DNA from: Scleromatobacter humisilvae
Lineage (GTDB): Bacteria; Pseudomonadota; Gammaproteobacteria; Burkholderiales; Burkholderiaceae_C
Direction: 5' to 3'
DNA: 64,000 bases
Assembly (NCBI RefSeq): GCF_023231945.1
Contig: NZ_JAJLJH010000001.1
Span: 1,054,001 to 1,118,000, forward strand
The notes below the pieces were generated by a model that saw only the letters and a program-made list of their open reading frames with translations, had not been told where the DNA came from and made no database searches. This document shows positions 1 to 7,758 of this stretch, piece after piece. Made by a program: the position numbers and the translations under genes. Each line of letters begins with the position of its first letter. Position 1 is the stretch's first letter.

Positions 1-253
1 CGCCCAGCGGCGCGAGCAGCATCGCGAGGCCGCCCATCAGCATCGCGGCGCGGTAGCGCACGATGCCGTCGCGCAGGCCCAGCGTCGCGGCCATCGCGGC
101 GGCCAGGCCGACCGCGAGCAGGCCGATCGGCGCCGCCTGCGCGAGGCCCAGGTGCAGCGCGAACACGAGCAGCGGCACCGCGAGGATGCCGCCGCCGGCG
201 CCGGTGAGCGCGAGCAGCAGGCCGACGAGCGATCCGAGGACGAAGGACATCAT
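1..253 (-). CDS. TSUP-family (TauE/SafE-like) membrane permease, N-terminal part only
   Basis: The first 84 residues of a protein that runs off the left edge of the window. They are almost entirely hydrophobic and begin MMSFVLGSLVGLLLALTGAG, followed by GGGILAVPLL. This glycine-rich first helix with the VP motif is the signature of the TSUP (TauE/SafE) family, inner-membrane permeases often linked to export of sulfite or organosulfonates; the substrate here cannot be told. At least two to three transmembrane helices are visible. The start is at either of two adjacent ATG codons (253 or 250). It is divergent from the PAS gene at 367, with about 110 bp between them for both promoters. Confidence 0.75.
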   Translation of the reverse strand, partial: MMSFVLGSLVGLLLALTGAGGGILAVPLLVFALHLGLAQAAPIGLLAVGLAAAMAATLGLRDGIVRYRAAMLMGGLAMLLAPLG

Positions 254-366
254 GGACGTATTTGAACAGCGCGCACCGTACGCGAGATTGCAGCGCACGC
301 CCATCGGGTTCGTCCTCACCTGAAAAGGGCTTGTCGGCACCCGGGCGTCGGTGAGAGACTGGCCCG

Positions 367-1338
367 ATGGACAGCCAACACGCCACCCTCGATCCGCAGT
401 CCCACACCTGGCTGGAGCTCGGAGAAGTGCAGCAGTTGCTGCTCGACGCCTACCCCGGCGTGGTGCTGGGCGTCGATGCCAACAGCCGGATACGCTGGAT
501 CAATCCGGTCGCGGCCGAGCGTCTCGGCTACGGCCGCGACGAGCTCGCCGGCAAGCCCATCGCGGGCAGCCTGATCGCGCTGGAAGAGCTGGAGGCCCGC
601 GCCGTGGAGCTGTCCGCGATCCTCGGCGAACACGTGGTGGCCGATGCGGGCGTGCTGGGCACGGCGCTGCGGCGCGACGGCGTCGCCAGCGAGCACGACT
701 GGGTGCTGCGCCACAAGGACGGCTCGCCCCATCCCACGCGGCTCAACGTCGGCGCGCTGCGCGACGGCCGCGGCCAGGTCACGGGCCTGATCGCCGTCGA
801 GCCGCTGCATCGCGGCAGCGAGGAGTCGCCGCTGCGCCTCACGCACCACGACAGCCTCACCGGCCTGCCCACGCGCGCGGTCCTGCAGGATCGCGCCGAG
901 ATGGCGCTGCTGCGAGCCGCGCGGCAGAAGAGCCTGCTGGCGATGATGCTGATCGCGATCGACGGCTTCGACGCGATCTGCGAGCAGTACGGCCACACCG
1001 TCGGCGACGACGTGCTGCGCGCCACCGCCGGCCGGCTGCACTTCGAGCTGCGCAAGACCGACACCGCGGTGCGGCTGGATCGCGGCCAGTTCGCGGCGAT
1101 GCTGGTGGACCTGCACCAGCCCGAGGAGGCGCAGCGCGTGGCCGCCAAGGTCGCGCAGGCGCTCGGGGCGCCGGTCAACGTGGGCGTGGCCAGGCTGACG
1201 CTCGCGGCGCGCGTGGGCGTCGTCTGGTCGCCCGCGCACGGCAACCAGCTGCTGCCGCTGCTGCAGGCCGCCGAGGCCGCGCTGGCCTCGTTGCCGGCAG
1301 GGCAAGGCGGCGTCGCGTCGCCGCCCGCCAAGGCCTAG
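367..1338 (+). CDS. PAS domain protein with degenerate GGDEF domain
   Basis: A 323-residue cytoplasmic signalling protein with no transmembrane segment. Residues about 22-145 form a PAS domain, including the typical RWINPVAAERLGYGRDEL stretch. Residues about 158-305 form a GGDEF-type domain that keeps the entry motif HDSLTGLPTR (161-170) and the nucleotide-fold section around 195-217. The active-site loop that should read RLGGDEF is RLDRGQF (236-242), so diguanylate cyclase activity is unlikely. Such decayed domains usually act as GTP or c-di-GMP sensors or as protein-interaction modules (family knowledge). The stop codon is interlocked with that of the convergent hibernation factor through a shared CTAG at 1335-1338. 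Confidence 0.8.
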   Translation: MDSQHATLDPQSHTWLELGEVQQLLLDAYPGVVLGVDANSRIRWINPVAAERLGYGRDELAGKPIAGSLIALEELEARAVELSAILGEHVVADAGVLGTALRRDGVASEHDWVLRHKDGSPHPTRLNVGALRDGRGQVTGLIAVEPLHRGSEESPLRLTHHDSLTGLPTRAVLQDRAEMALLRAARQKSLLAMMLIAIDGFDAICEQYGHTVGDDVLRATAGRLHFELRKTDTAVRLDRGQFAAMLVDLHQPEEAQRVAAKVAQALGAPVNVGVARLTLAARVGVVWSPAHGNQLLPLLQAAEAALASLPAGQGGVASPPAKA

Positions 1339-1721
1339 AAGGGCGCGGACGACGGCACGAAGTCGTCGTCGGTCGTGTCGCCGACCGGCAGCTGGCGCCC
1401 CTCGTGCGCGTGCTTGTCGGCGCGGCCCAGCGCGTGCTCGGTCGCGCGCACCAGCTTGTGCACCGCGCCGTTGACGGCCGCGTCCAGCGACGGCGCGTCG
1501 TTGGTCACCGCGACCGGCGGGCGGCCGTTGACGCGCGCCTCCATCTTGCAGCGCAGCACCGCGGCGCCGCCCTTGCCGGCGTTCTCGTCGCTGAGGTGCA
1601 CCTCGACGCGCGTCACGTTGTCGGCAAAGTGGCTCATCGCATCGTCGACGACGCCGCTGGCCCACTGCTCGCGCGCTTCGCTCCCCTGCAGGTGATGGTC
1701 GGTGTTGATCTGGACTTGCAT
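1335..1721 (-). CDS. Short HPF/RaiA-family ribosome hibernation factor
   Basis: A 128-residue protein matching the ribosome-associated inhibitor/hibernation-promoting fold: an N-terminal strand (MQVQINTDHHLQ), a helix over residues about 13-35, then RVEVHLSDENAGKGGAAVLR and a second helix over about 78-100. Family members bind the 30S decoding region in stationary phase and stop translation. It lacks the C-terminal dimerisation domain of long HPF, and ends in an acidic tail (TTDDDFVPSSAPF). The start at 1721 is supported by an AAAGGA ribosome-binding site about 9 bases upstream. Being monocistronic and far from rpoN, it is probably a secondary paralogue rather than the rpoN-linked hpf (inference). 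Confidence 0.75.
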   Translation of the reverse strand: MQVQINTDHHLQGSEAREQWASGVVDDAMSHFADNVTRVEVHLSDENAGKGGAAVLRCKMEARVNGRPPVAVTNDAPSLDAAVNGAVHKLVRATEHALGRADKHAHEGRQLPVGDTTDDDFVPSSAPF

Positions 1722-1835
1722 GTTGTTGTTCCTTTGAGTTCGAGTCGGTGCATCGCGGCAGCCGTCGTGCCCAGCGCCTCGTCCTCCACGGCATGTGGAT
1801 TGCCCGACGGGACGATTCCCACCAAGGCCACCATC

Positions 1836-2099
1836 ATGAGCTCCAACACCTCCGAACCGCGCACCCGCGACGACCTGCCCGACGGCCGCAACGGCCACGT
1901 CGTCGGCGAGAACGACGACAACGTGCTCGAATCGATCGGCAAGGCCATCGTCGCGCCGGTCGAAGGCGCCGACGAGGATGCCGAGCCCGTCGACGGCGAG
2001 CACGGCCGCGCGTTCGTCGACCTGACGAAGACGCTGCCGCAGGGCCAGAAGGAAGTCGGCGCGCCGAACGCGCCCAAGCCCCAGGGCAAGGCGCTTTAG
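1836..2099 (+). CDS. Small acidic hypothetical protein
   Basis: An 87-residue hydrophilic protein that I do not recognise. It is rich in Asp, Glu, Gly and Pro, has no signal peptide or membrane helix, and is probably largely disordered. The middle section (residues about 25-45) is the only part with helix potential; the tail is basic (KEVGAPNAPKPQGKAL). ATG at 1836 is the first start in frame after a plausible intergenic region shared with the divergent hibernation-factor gene. Its stop overlaps that of the convergent GNAT gene by four bases (TTAG at 2096-2099). The pairing with a hibernation factor could mean a stationary-phase or stress role, but nothing in the sequence proves it. Confidence 0.55.
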   Translation: MSSNTSEPRTRDDLPDGRNGHVVGENDDNVLESIGKAIVAPVEGADEDAEPVDGEHGRAFVDLTKTLPQGQKEVGAPNAPKPQGKAL

Positions 2100-2806
2100 G
2101 CCGGCACCGGCCTGCCGTTGCGCTGCAGGATCGTCAGGCGCGTCCGCAGCCGCGGGCGCAGGCCCAGCTTGCCGTAGAGCGCGATCGCCGACGCGTTGTC
2201 GGCGAGCACGTGCAGGAACGGCGTCTCGCCGCGCGCGACGATGGCCTGCGAGACCAGCCGCATCAGGTCGGCCGGCAGGCCCTGGCCGCGCCAATCGGGG
2301 TGGCAGCAGACGGCGCTGATCTCCGTGTGGCCGGGCACGCGCATGCGCTCGCCCACCATCGCGACGAGCCGGCCGTCTGCCTCGAAGCCCACGAAACGGC
2401 CGAGCTCCGGCGTGCGTTCGAACCACGGGCCCGGCTCGGTCTGCTGCACCAGCGCCGTCATCCGCGGCACGTCGGCCGGGCCCAGCGGACGGAAACGCTG
2501 CGGCGCGCGCACGTCGCCGGCGGCCGCGCCCACCATCTGCACGAGGTCCTTGCGGTCGATGGCCTCGAACAGCGGGCCCGGGTCGAAGTCCTCCACGTTC
2601 GAGAGGGCGACGACCTCGTCGGGCGCCATGTCGGCCGCGAGCGCGGTCAACGTGGCCTCGGACACGATCGGCACGCCGGCGAAGCGCGCGAACTCGGGGC
2701 GGAACCGGCGCGCCAGCGCGTTGCCGCGCGACCAGTCGCGCTGCGCGGTGGTCAGCGCGGTCCACATGACGTTGTCGAGAGGATGATCGGACGAGTTCGA
2801 AGTCAT
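2096..2806 (-). CDS. GNAT-family N-acetyltransferase (FR47-like)
   Basis: A 236-residue protein with a GNAT fold in its C-terminal half. The acetyl-CoA-binding motif A is visible as HPDWRGQGLPADL (169-181), followed by the conserved NASAIALYGKLGLRPR helix-strand near the end. The N-terminal 100 residues are a helical extension seen in FR47-like members. The family transfers an acetyl group from acetyl-CoA to an amine; the substrate is unknown. It is transcribed away from the second GNAT gene at 2887, with 80 bp between the start codons, so the two probably share a divergent promoter region. The two acetyltransferases are not close in sequence, so they are not a recent duplication. Confidence 0.8.
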   Translation of the reverse strand: MTSNSSDHPLDNVMWTALTTAQRDWSRGNALARRFRPEFARFAGVPIVSEATLTALAADMAPDEVVALSNVEDFDPGPLFEAIDRKDLVQMVGAAAGDVRAPQRFRPLGPADVPRMTALVQQTEPGPWFERTPELGRFVGFEADGRLVAMVGERMRVPGHTEISAVCCHPDWRGQGLPADLMRLVSQAIVARGETPFLHVLADNASAIALYGKLGLRPRLRTRLTILQRNGRPVPA

Positions 2807-2886
2807 GCCCGACAGTGTGCCCGCGTCCGCAAACCCGCGGGCGAGCCCGCATTCCGCCGTGACGCGCGCGGCATCATCATGCGGCC

Positions 2887-3411
2887 ATGTCCGACGCCGT
2901 CCTGCAAGTGCGCTGGCCGCTGCCCGACGGCCGCCAGGCCACGCTGCGCCCGATCGCGCCCGGCGACTTCGCGCTCGAGTCGGCCTTCCTCGACACGCTG
3001 TCGACGGAGACCAGCTACAACCGGCTGCACTCGGCGCGCCATCCGTCGCCCGAGGAGATCCGGCGCTGGACCGACATCGACCCGGCGCGCGAGGTCGCGT
3101 TCATCGTCACCACGCGCGACGCGAGCGGCCACGAGACGATGCTGGCCGTCGGCCGCGCGGTGCACGACGACGACGGTCCCGATACCGAGTTCGCGCTGCT
3201 CGTGGGCGACGCCAGCAAGCGGCTGGGCCTGGGCCGGCGCCTGCTCGAGACGCTGATCGCCGCGGCCCGCGCACGCGGCGTGCGCACGCTGTACGGCTCG
3301 ACGCTGTCGACCAACGCCGCGATGCTGGGCCTGGCGCATCGCCTGGGCTTCGGCGCGCGGCGCGAGATCGGCGAGGCGTTCGTGATGCGGGTGTCGCTGC
3401 GGCTCAACTAG
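2887..3411 (+). CDS. GNAT-family N-acetyltransferase
   Basis: A 174-residue single-domain GNAT protein. The acetyl-CoA-binding segment is at about 107-124 (VGDASKRLGLGRRLLETL), followed by STNAAMLGLAHRLGFGARRE, the conserved C-terminal motif of the fold. The N-terminus (LPDGRQATLRPIAPGDFAL) resembles the acetyltransferase domain found fused to protein-lysine acetyltransferases of the Pat type, so protein acetylation is possible, but no regulatory domain is present. ATG at 2887 is the only sensible start. The gene ends inside the 3' end of the convergent sensor kinase, overlapping it by eight bases. Confidence 0.8.
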   Translation: MSDAVLQVRWPLPDGRQATLRPIAPGDFALESAFLDTLSTETSYNRLHSARHPSPEEIRRWTDIDPAREVAFIVTTRDASGHETMLAVGRAVHDDDGPDTEFALLVGDASKRLGLGRRLLETLIAAARARGVRTLYGSTLSTNAAMLGLAHRLGFGARREIGEAFVMRVSLRLN

Positions 3412-4912
3412 CGTCGAACGACACGAGGAACTCGGCGCCGGTCGTGCCGTTGCGCGCGACAAGCGACCAGCCGTGCGCCAGCGCGATCTCGTGGCAGATG
3501 GCCAGGCCCAGGCCGGCGCCGGTGTCGCGCCGCGCGGCGCCGCGCCAGAAGCGCTTGAACAGCTCGGGCAGGTGCTCGGGCGGGATGCCGTCGCCCTCGT
3601 CGCGCACCGACAGGCCGTTCGCGCGCACGTCCACCGTCACGACGGCGCCGCTGGGCGAGTGCTGGAGCGCGTTCTCGATCAGGTTCTTCAGCAGCACGAA
3701 CACGGCCCCGCGATCGGCGCGGCGCGCCGGCAGCGCGTCGGCCAGGCGCAGGTCGAGGTGCACGTTGCCGCGCTGCGCGAGCCGCTGCAGGAAGGCGACG
3801 GCCTCGCCGGCCACGCCGCCCAGGTCGGTCTCGGCCATCTGGAAGTTGCGCGCCTCGCTGACTTCGGCCAGGTGCAGCAGCTGCGCGACCTGGCGCGCCA
3901 TGCGGTCGATGTCGCCCAGCAGCAGCTCGCGGTCGGCCGACTCGCTCAGTTCGACCTGGCCGCGGATCAGCGCCAGCGGCGTCTTCAGCTCGTGCGCCGC
4001 GGACGCGAGGAACTCCTGCTGCACGCGATACCCCTGCTGCAGCCGATCCAGCGCCTCGTTGAACGCGCGGATCAACGGCCGCAGCTCGCGCGGCATCGCG
4101 GCCTCGGACAGCCGCGTCTCGAGGTTGCGCGGCGCGATGCGCGATGCGGCCTCCGACGCGCGCCGCAGCGGCAGCAGGAAGTGGCGCAGCGAGCCGTGGA
4201 TGCCGAAGGCGAACAGCAGCAGCGACACCGCGGCGATCAGCAACGCGTTCTGCAGGATCGGGCCGACGATGGCGCCGCTGAACAGCGCGGCCGCGCGATC
4301 GCTGATCGCGGCCTGCACGACGTAGCGATGGCCCGCGTGCGTCAGCGCCTTCGAGACCACGTGCAGCGGCAGGCCGTCGACGACGACGTCGAAGCGCTCG
4401 CGCGCCGCGTCCGCCGGCGTCGGCGCGAACGGCGGTGCGCCAGTGTCCGACGACAGCACCGCGACGCCGCGGCCGTCGACCACGCGGTACTTCCAGTCGC
4501 GCGTCGCGGCGGTGTAGACCCAGGCCGTGTCGGGCGGCTCGCGCAGCGCCACCGGCGTGCCCGCGGCGTCGAAGGCGAGGTGCGATTCGATCCAGTCGAC
4601 CTGCTCGCTCAGGGCGTGCGACAGGGCCATCGAGCGATGCCAGTTGAACGCGGTCTCGAGCACGAGCGCGGCCAGCAGGATGCTCAGCAGCGACGCCACG
4701 ATGAACATCGCGAGCAGGTTGCCGCCGAGGCTGCGCCCCTGGTGATGGCGGCGGTAGTGCATCAGCTCCCACGCCGCGCGCCGGCGCCAGCGCAGCTCGC
4801 GGCGCGACGCGCCCTTGTCGCTGCCGCGCCGAGGCTCGCTGGCGCCGGCGTCCCAGCGGCACCAGTCGCTGTCGCGCCAGGGCCGGCGCGCGGAGCGGTG
4901 GTCAGGACGCAT
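3404..4912 (-). CDS. Two-component sensor histidine kinase
   Basis: An inner-membrane sensor kinase of about 502 residues. An Arg-rich cytoplasmic leader precedes the first transmembrane helix (about 66-87). A periplasmic sensor region follows to about 215, then a second helix (about 220-240), a HAMP-like linker, the HisKA domain with phospho-acceptor His307 (in AAHELKTPLALIRG) and an HATPase_c domain with N, G1 (DEGDGIPP) and G2 (GAGLGLAI) boxes. It is the last gene of an operon with the siderophore-interacting protein and the OmpR-type regulator. ATG at 4912 overlaps the regulator's stop by 11 bases, suggesting translational coupling; starts at 4927 or 4762 are also possible. The ligand is unknown; the operon context suggests an iron or redox signal (inference). 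Confidence 0.85.
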   Translation of the reverse strand: MRPDHRSARRPWRDSDWCRWDAGASEPRRGSDKGASRRELRWRRRAAWELMHYRRHHQGRSLGGNLLAMFIVASLLSILLAALVLETAFNWHRSMALSHALSEQVDWIESHLAFDAAGTPVALREPPDTAWVYTAATRDWKYRVVDGRGVAVLSSDTGAPPFAPTPADAARERFDVVVDGLPLHVVSKALTHAGHRYVVQAAISDRAAALFSGAIVGPILQNALLIAAVSLLLFAFGIHGSLRHFLLPLRRASEAASRIAPRNLETRLSEAAMPRELRPLIRAFNEALDRLQQGYRVQQEFLASAAHELKTPLALIRGQVELSESADRELLLGDIDRMARQVAQLLHLAEVSEARNFQMAETDLGGVAGEAVAFLQRLAQRGNVHLDLRLADALPARRADRGAVFVLLKNLIENALQHSPSGAVVTVDVRANGLSVRDEGDGIPPEHLPELFKRFWRGAARRDTGAGLGLAICHEIALAHGWSLVARNGTTGAEFLVSFDAS

Positions 4913-5582
4913 CGGGACGCAGCGCATAGCCGTGGCCGCGCACGTTGACCAGTTGCAGCGTCGAGTCGATCGCCTGCAGCTTCTTGCGCAGCCGGTGCAG
5001 CGCGACGTCGAGCGCGTTGGGCGTGACGGCCTCGGTCAGCCCCCAGGCCGCCGCCTCCAGCGACGCGCGCCGCACGACCATGCCCTCGGCCTTGACCAGG
5101 CACAGCATGATCTGCAGCTCCGCGGACGGCAGCGTCACCGTCTCGGCGCCGCAGCTCATCCTGCCCTGGTCGGGCGCGAGCTGGATGTCGCCGAACGCCG
5201 GATTGAGGCTCTGCATCGCGGCCGGCCGGCGCAGCAGCGCGCGCACGCGGGCCGCGAGCTCCTCCATCGAGAACGGCTTGGCGAGGTAGTCGTCGGCGCC
5301 GGCCTCGAGGCCCTCGACGCGGTCGTGCACGGCGTCGCGCGCGGTCAGCATCAGGCAAGGCGTGTCGTTGCCGTCGGCGCGCAGCCTGCGCACCAGCGAC
5401 AGGCCATCGCCATCGGGCAACCCGCGGTCGACGACGATCGCGCCGTACGGCGTCTCGGCGATCGCGTGGCCGGCGCTGGCGATGCGGTCGAACACGTCGA
5501 CCTCGATGCCGGCCGCGGCCAGCGCCTTGCGCACCAGCGTGGACAGGCGTTCGTGGTCTTCGACGAGGGCGATGCGGTTCAT
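4902..5582 (-). CDS. OmpR/QseB-type response regulator
   Basis: A 226-residue DNA-binding response regulator. The receiver domain (1-115) has the acidic pair Glu8-Asp9, phospho-acceptor Asp52 in VVDRGLPDGDG, Thr80 and Lys102 (AKPF). A winged-helix DNA-binding domain fills the C-terminal half, ending in the family motif VNVRGHGYAL. All phosphorylation residues are intact. It starts two bases after the stop of the upstream ferric-reductase-like gene and overlaps the downstream kinase gene, so the three are almost certainly one transcript. It lacks a strong ribosome-binding site of its own, which fits coupled translation. It probably regulates its own operon and genes elsewhere. Confidence 0.9.
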   Translation of the reverse strand: MNRIALVEDHERLSTLVRKALAAAGIEVDVFDRIASAGHAIAETPYGAIVVDRGLPDGDGLSLVRRLRADGNDTPCLMLTARDAVHDRVEGLEAGADDYLAKPFSMEELAARVRALLRRPAAMQSLNPAFGDIQLAPDQGRMSCGAETVTLPSAELQIMLCLVKAEGMVVRRASLEAAAWGLTEAVTPNALDVALHRLRKKLQAIDSTLQLVNVRGHGYALRPDAS

Positions 5583-5584
5583 GG

Positions 5585-6361
5585 TTAGTCGAGAGCGATT
5601 TTTCCTGGCGCCCAGTACGCCTTCGCGAGCAGTTGCGACGGCTTCGCGCCGGCGGCCTTCAGCGAGCGCTGCAGGCGCTGGATGGTCAGCGACTGGCCGC
5701 TGAGCACGTATTGGCGGAACGAGTCGGCGGCGGCGTAGCGCGCCAGCGCCGCCTCGACCTCCGCCAGGTGCGTGGCGTCGGCCCGTCGTTCGACCAGCCA
5801 CGCATGTTGCAGCATGCCACGGCCCATCGCGTCGAGGACGGCGCGCACCTCGACGGCGTCGCCGACCTCGAAGATGAAATGCGTGTCGAGCCCGCCCAGC
5901 GGCGTGCCGCACAGCGCGAGCGCCAGGCCCAGCGAGGTCTCGTCGCCGACGAACACCGTGGAACGGTCGATCGCCGCCAGGTCCATCGAGCGCCGCGGGC
6001 CCAGCACGTGGCAACGGTCGCCGGGGGCCACGGCGTCCAGCCAGCGGGCCGCCGGCGCGTTGCCGTGCGCGTAGCAAAGCAGCTCGAGCGAGTCGTCGCC
6101 CTCGCCCAGGCGGAACGGCGTGAAGGTGCGGAACGCCATGCCCTGCACGCGCACCTGCACCTTGTCGCCGGGCCGGTGGGCGACGCGGCGCAGGGCGTCG
6201 CTGCGCAGCGAGACGAGCCGGAAGCGCGGCGACAGCGCGTGCACCGCGTCCACCCGCGTCTCGAGCGTCAGCAGCCTCAGCACGGCCTGGCCGACCCGGC
6301 CAGGGTCGGTGCGCGGGCCGGCGTCGCGCAGGGCGGCGGGGGTCGATGCGGTGGAATCCAT
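5585..6361 (-). CDS. Siderophore-interacting protein, FAD-dependent ferric-chelate reductase
   Basis: A 258-residue cytoplasmic flavoprotein of the SIP (ViuB/YqjH) family, which uses NAD(P)H and FAD to reduce ferric-siderophore complexes and free the iron. The FAD-binding motif RTFTPF is at 78-83 (family consensus RxYSxR-like), followed by the GDRCHVLGPRRSM phosphate-binding loop (about 114-126) and the NAD(P)H-side strand VFVGDETSLGLA (136-147). The start at 6361 is chosen because GGAG lies about 6 bases upstream; longer frames reach back to 6448 without a good site. It is the first gene of an operon with a response regulator and sensor kinase. No Fur box of obvious quality is visible upstream. 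Confidence 0.85.
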   Translation of the reverse strand: MDSTASTPAALRDAGPRTDPGRVGQAVLRLLTLETRVDAVHALSPRFRLVSLRSDALRRVAHRPGDKVQVRVQGMAFRTFTPFRLGEGDDSLELLCYAHGNAPAARWLDAVAPGDRCHVLGPRRSMDLAAIDRSTVFVGDETSLGLALALCGTPLGGLDTHFIFEVGDAVEVRAVLDAMGRGMLQHAWLVERRADATHLAEVEAALARYAAADSFRQYVLSGQSLTIQRLQRSLKAAGAKPSQLLAKAYWAPGKIALD

Positions 6362-6508
6362 GGCGCGCTCCGGAAGTGTTCGTCGAATGCGTCCATCGTC
6401 TCCGCGGACGGCTTTCCGCCGACTTACCGTCTGCGCAGGGGTAGCCACGACCTCCGGGAAGACCCGTGCGTGTCGACAAAACGCCGCTTCGCTTGAGGCG
6501 AGTGTGCG

Positions 6509-6518
6509 GAACTAGTTC
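6509..6518. promoter_or_regulatory. Perfect 10-bp palindrome in divergent promoter region
   Basis: GAACTAGTTC reads the same on both strands and lies in the 257-bp gap between the divergent siderophore-interacting and PEP-CTERM-like genes. A longer-range inverted pair, GTTTCCG (6521-6527) and CGGAAAC (6561-6567), sits next to it. It could be a dimeric-regulator site, perhaps for the response regulator of the operon, but this is a guess from position alone. Confidence 0.3.
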
Positions 6519-6618
6519 ACGTTTCCGCTTCCGGCCTGCAATCGCCCCGCATGCGATGGACGGAAACACATGGTCGGGCCAGTAACATGCAGTAACTTGC
6601 TCATCATTCGGACGTCCC

Positions 6619-7476
6619 ATGTTCAACACCAAGCGCAAACGTGCCGTCGTTCTGGCACTCATCGCCTTCTTCTGCGGCGCCACCGGTTACGTGGCCGTGG
6701 ACTGGAAACGCTTCGGTGGTGGCTTCCTGGCCTTCTTCAAGTCCAAGGGCGATCCGGTCGTCGTCACCAGCGGCGCCGGCTCGCCGTCGGGCGCGGGCGG
6801 CGCGTTGACCGTGAGCGAGACGCGTCCGAACCCCGGCCCGAACCTGCAGGTCGCGGCGGCGGCCGTGCACCGCCACACGAGCAGCGTGGGCGGCGGCTCC
6901 GGCGGCCACAAGGGCGATGACGACCTGTTCAAGTACGGCGATCCGGCCGCCGGCGGCATCCCGCCTGGCAGCTTCGTGGTCGCCCAGAATGACACGCCCG
7001 GCGGCGGCAACACCGGCGGCGCCGGCGCGCCCCCGTCGATCGGCGCGCCCGCGGCACCCGAGTCCGTCGCCGGACCCACGGGCGGCGACGCCGGCGGCGG
7101 CAGCGGCGGTGGTGGCGTCAGCTCGCCGGCCCCGGCGCCCGGCGGAAGCAACGGTGGCTCAGGCGATGGCGGCATCGTCGTCAAGACGCCCAGCCCGCCC
7201 CCGTCGACCACCCCGCCCCCGCCGACGACGTCGATCCCGACGCCGCCCCCGCCCGTGACGCCGCCCCCGCCGCCGACGCAGTCCGGCACAAGCGACCAGA
7301 ACCCGGGCGACGGCGGCGGCGACAACGGCGACCCGACGGGCGGCGGCACGACGCCGATCTCGTCGCCGCCGCCGGTCTCGGCCGTTCCCGAAGCGTCCGA
7401 CGCCGCCATGATGACGCTCGGCGCGCTGTTCCTGGCCGCCGTCGCCATGCGCAAGCGCAAGGACGAGCAGGCCTGA
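6619..7476 (+). CDS. Gly/Pro-rich exported protein with PEP-CTERM-like C-terminal anchor
   Basis: A 285-residue low-complexity protein. It has an N-terminal membrane helix or signal (residues 8-25, after MFNTKRKR), a long region of Gly, Ser and Pro with repeated GGG and PPP runs (about 60-250), and a C-terminal tripartite tail: VPEA (256-259), a hydrophobic stretch (262-277) and a basic end RKRK (278-281). That tail has the layout of PEP-CTERM sorting signals, recognised by exosortase in EPS-producing proteobacteria, but Pro is replaced by Ala in the third position of PEP. Probable location is the cell surface or matrix. The gene is alone, with a stem-loop terminator after it. No enzymatic domain is visible. 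Confidence 0.65.
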   Translation: MFNTKRKRAVVLALIAFFCGATGYVAVDWKRFGGGFLAFFKSKGDPVVVTSGAGSPSGAGGALTVSETRPNPGPNLQVAAAAVHRHTSSVGGGSGGHKGDDDLFKYGDPAAGGIPPGSFVVAQNDTPGGGNTGGAGAPPSIGAPAAPESVAGPTGGDAGGGSGGGGVSSPAPAPGGSNGGSGDGGIVVKTPSPPPSTTPPPPTTSIPTPPPPVTPPPPPTQSGTSDQNPGDGGGDNGDPTGGGTTPISSPPPVSAVPEASDAAMMTLGALFLAAVAMRKRKDEQA

Positions 7477-7513
7477 AACGGCCGGCGCCTCGCGCGCCAC
7501 CGCATCCGACCTT

Positions 7514-7548
7514 CGGGCGCCCCTCTTCGAGCGGCGCCCGTTGTCCTT
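7514..7548 (+). terminator. Intrinsic-type terminator hairpin
   Basis: A perfect 8-bp GC stem, CGGGCGCC (7514-7521) pairing with GGCGCCCG (7533-7540), is followed by TTGTCCTT. It lies 37 bases after the stop of the PEP-CTERM-like gene. The T-tract is weak, as is common in high-GC genomes. Confidence 0.55.
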
Positions 7549-7758
7549 GCGGGCCGCGCATTCGAGGCGATTGAGGCCCGTTCTGTCGCGCGAGGCCCGG
7601 CGTATCCCTAGCTTCGCGCCAACGCGTCTTCAACTGTCACCACGGCGCCTGTAGCATCCTGCTCGGCAGCGACGACGTTGCCGAGGTGACTCCCGCCGCG
7701 CCGCTGCCGGCCGTGCCGTCGCCACCATCGACGACGCCGAGGAACCGGACAGCAAGGC

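Noticed and set aside
5585-6618. A Fur box before the siderophore-interacting gene.
   Set aside because: No sequence close to the GATAATGATAATCATTATC consensus is present; only unrelated palindromes are seen.
6900-7400. Gly- and Pro-codon repeats that look like a short tandem-repeat or CRISPR-like array.
   Set aside because: They are irregular GGC/CCG codon runs inside one protein-coding gene, without constant repeat and spacer lengths.
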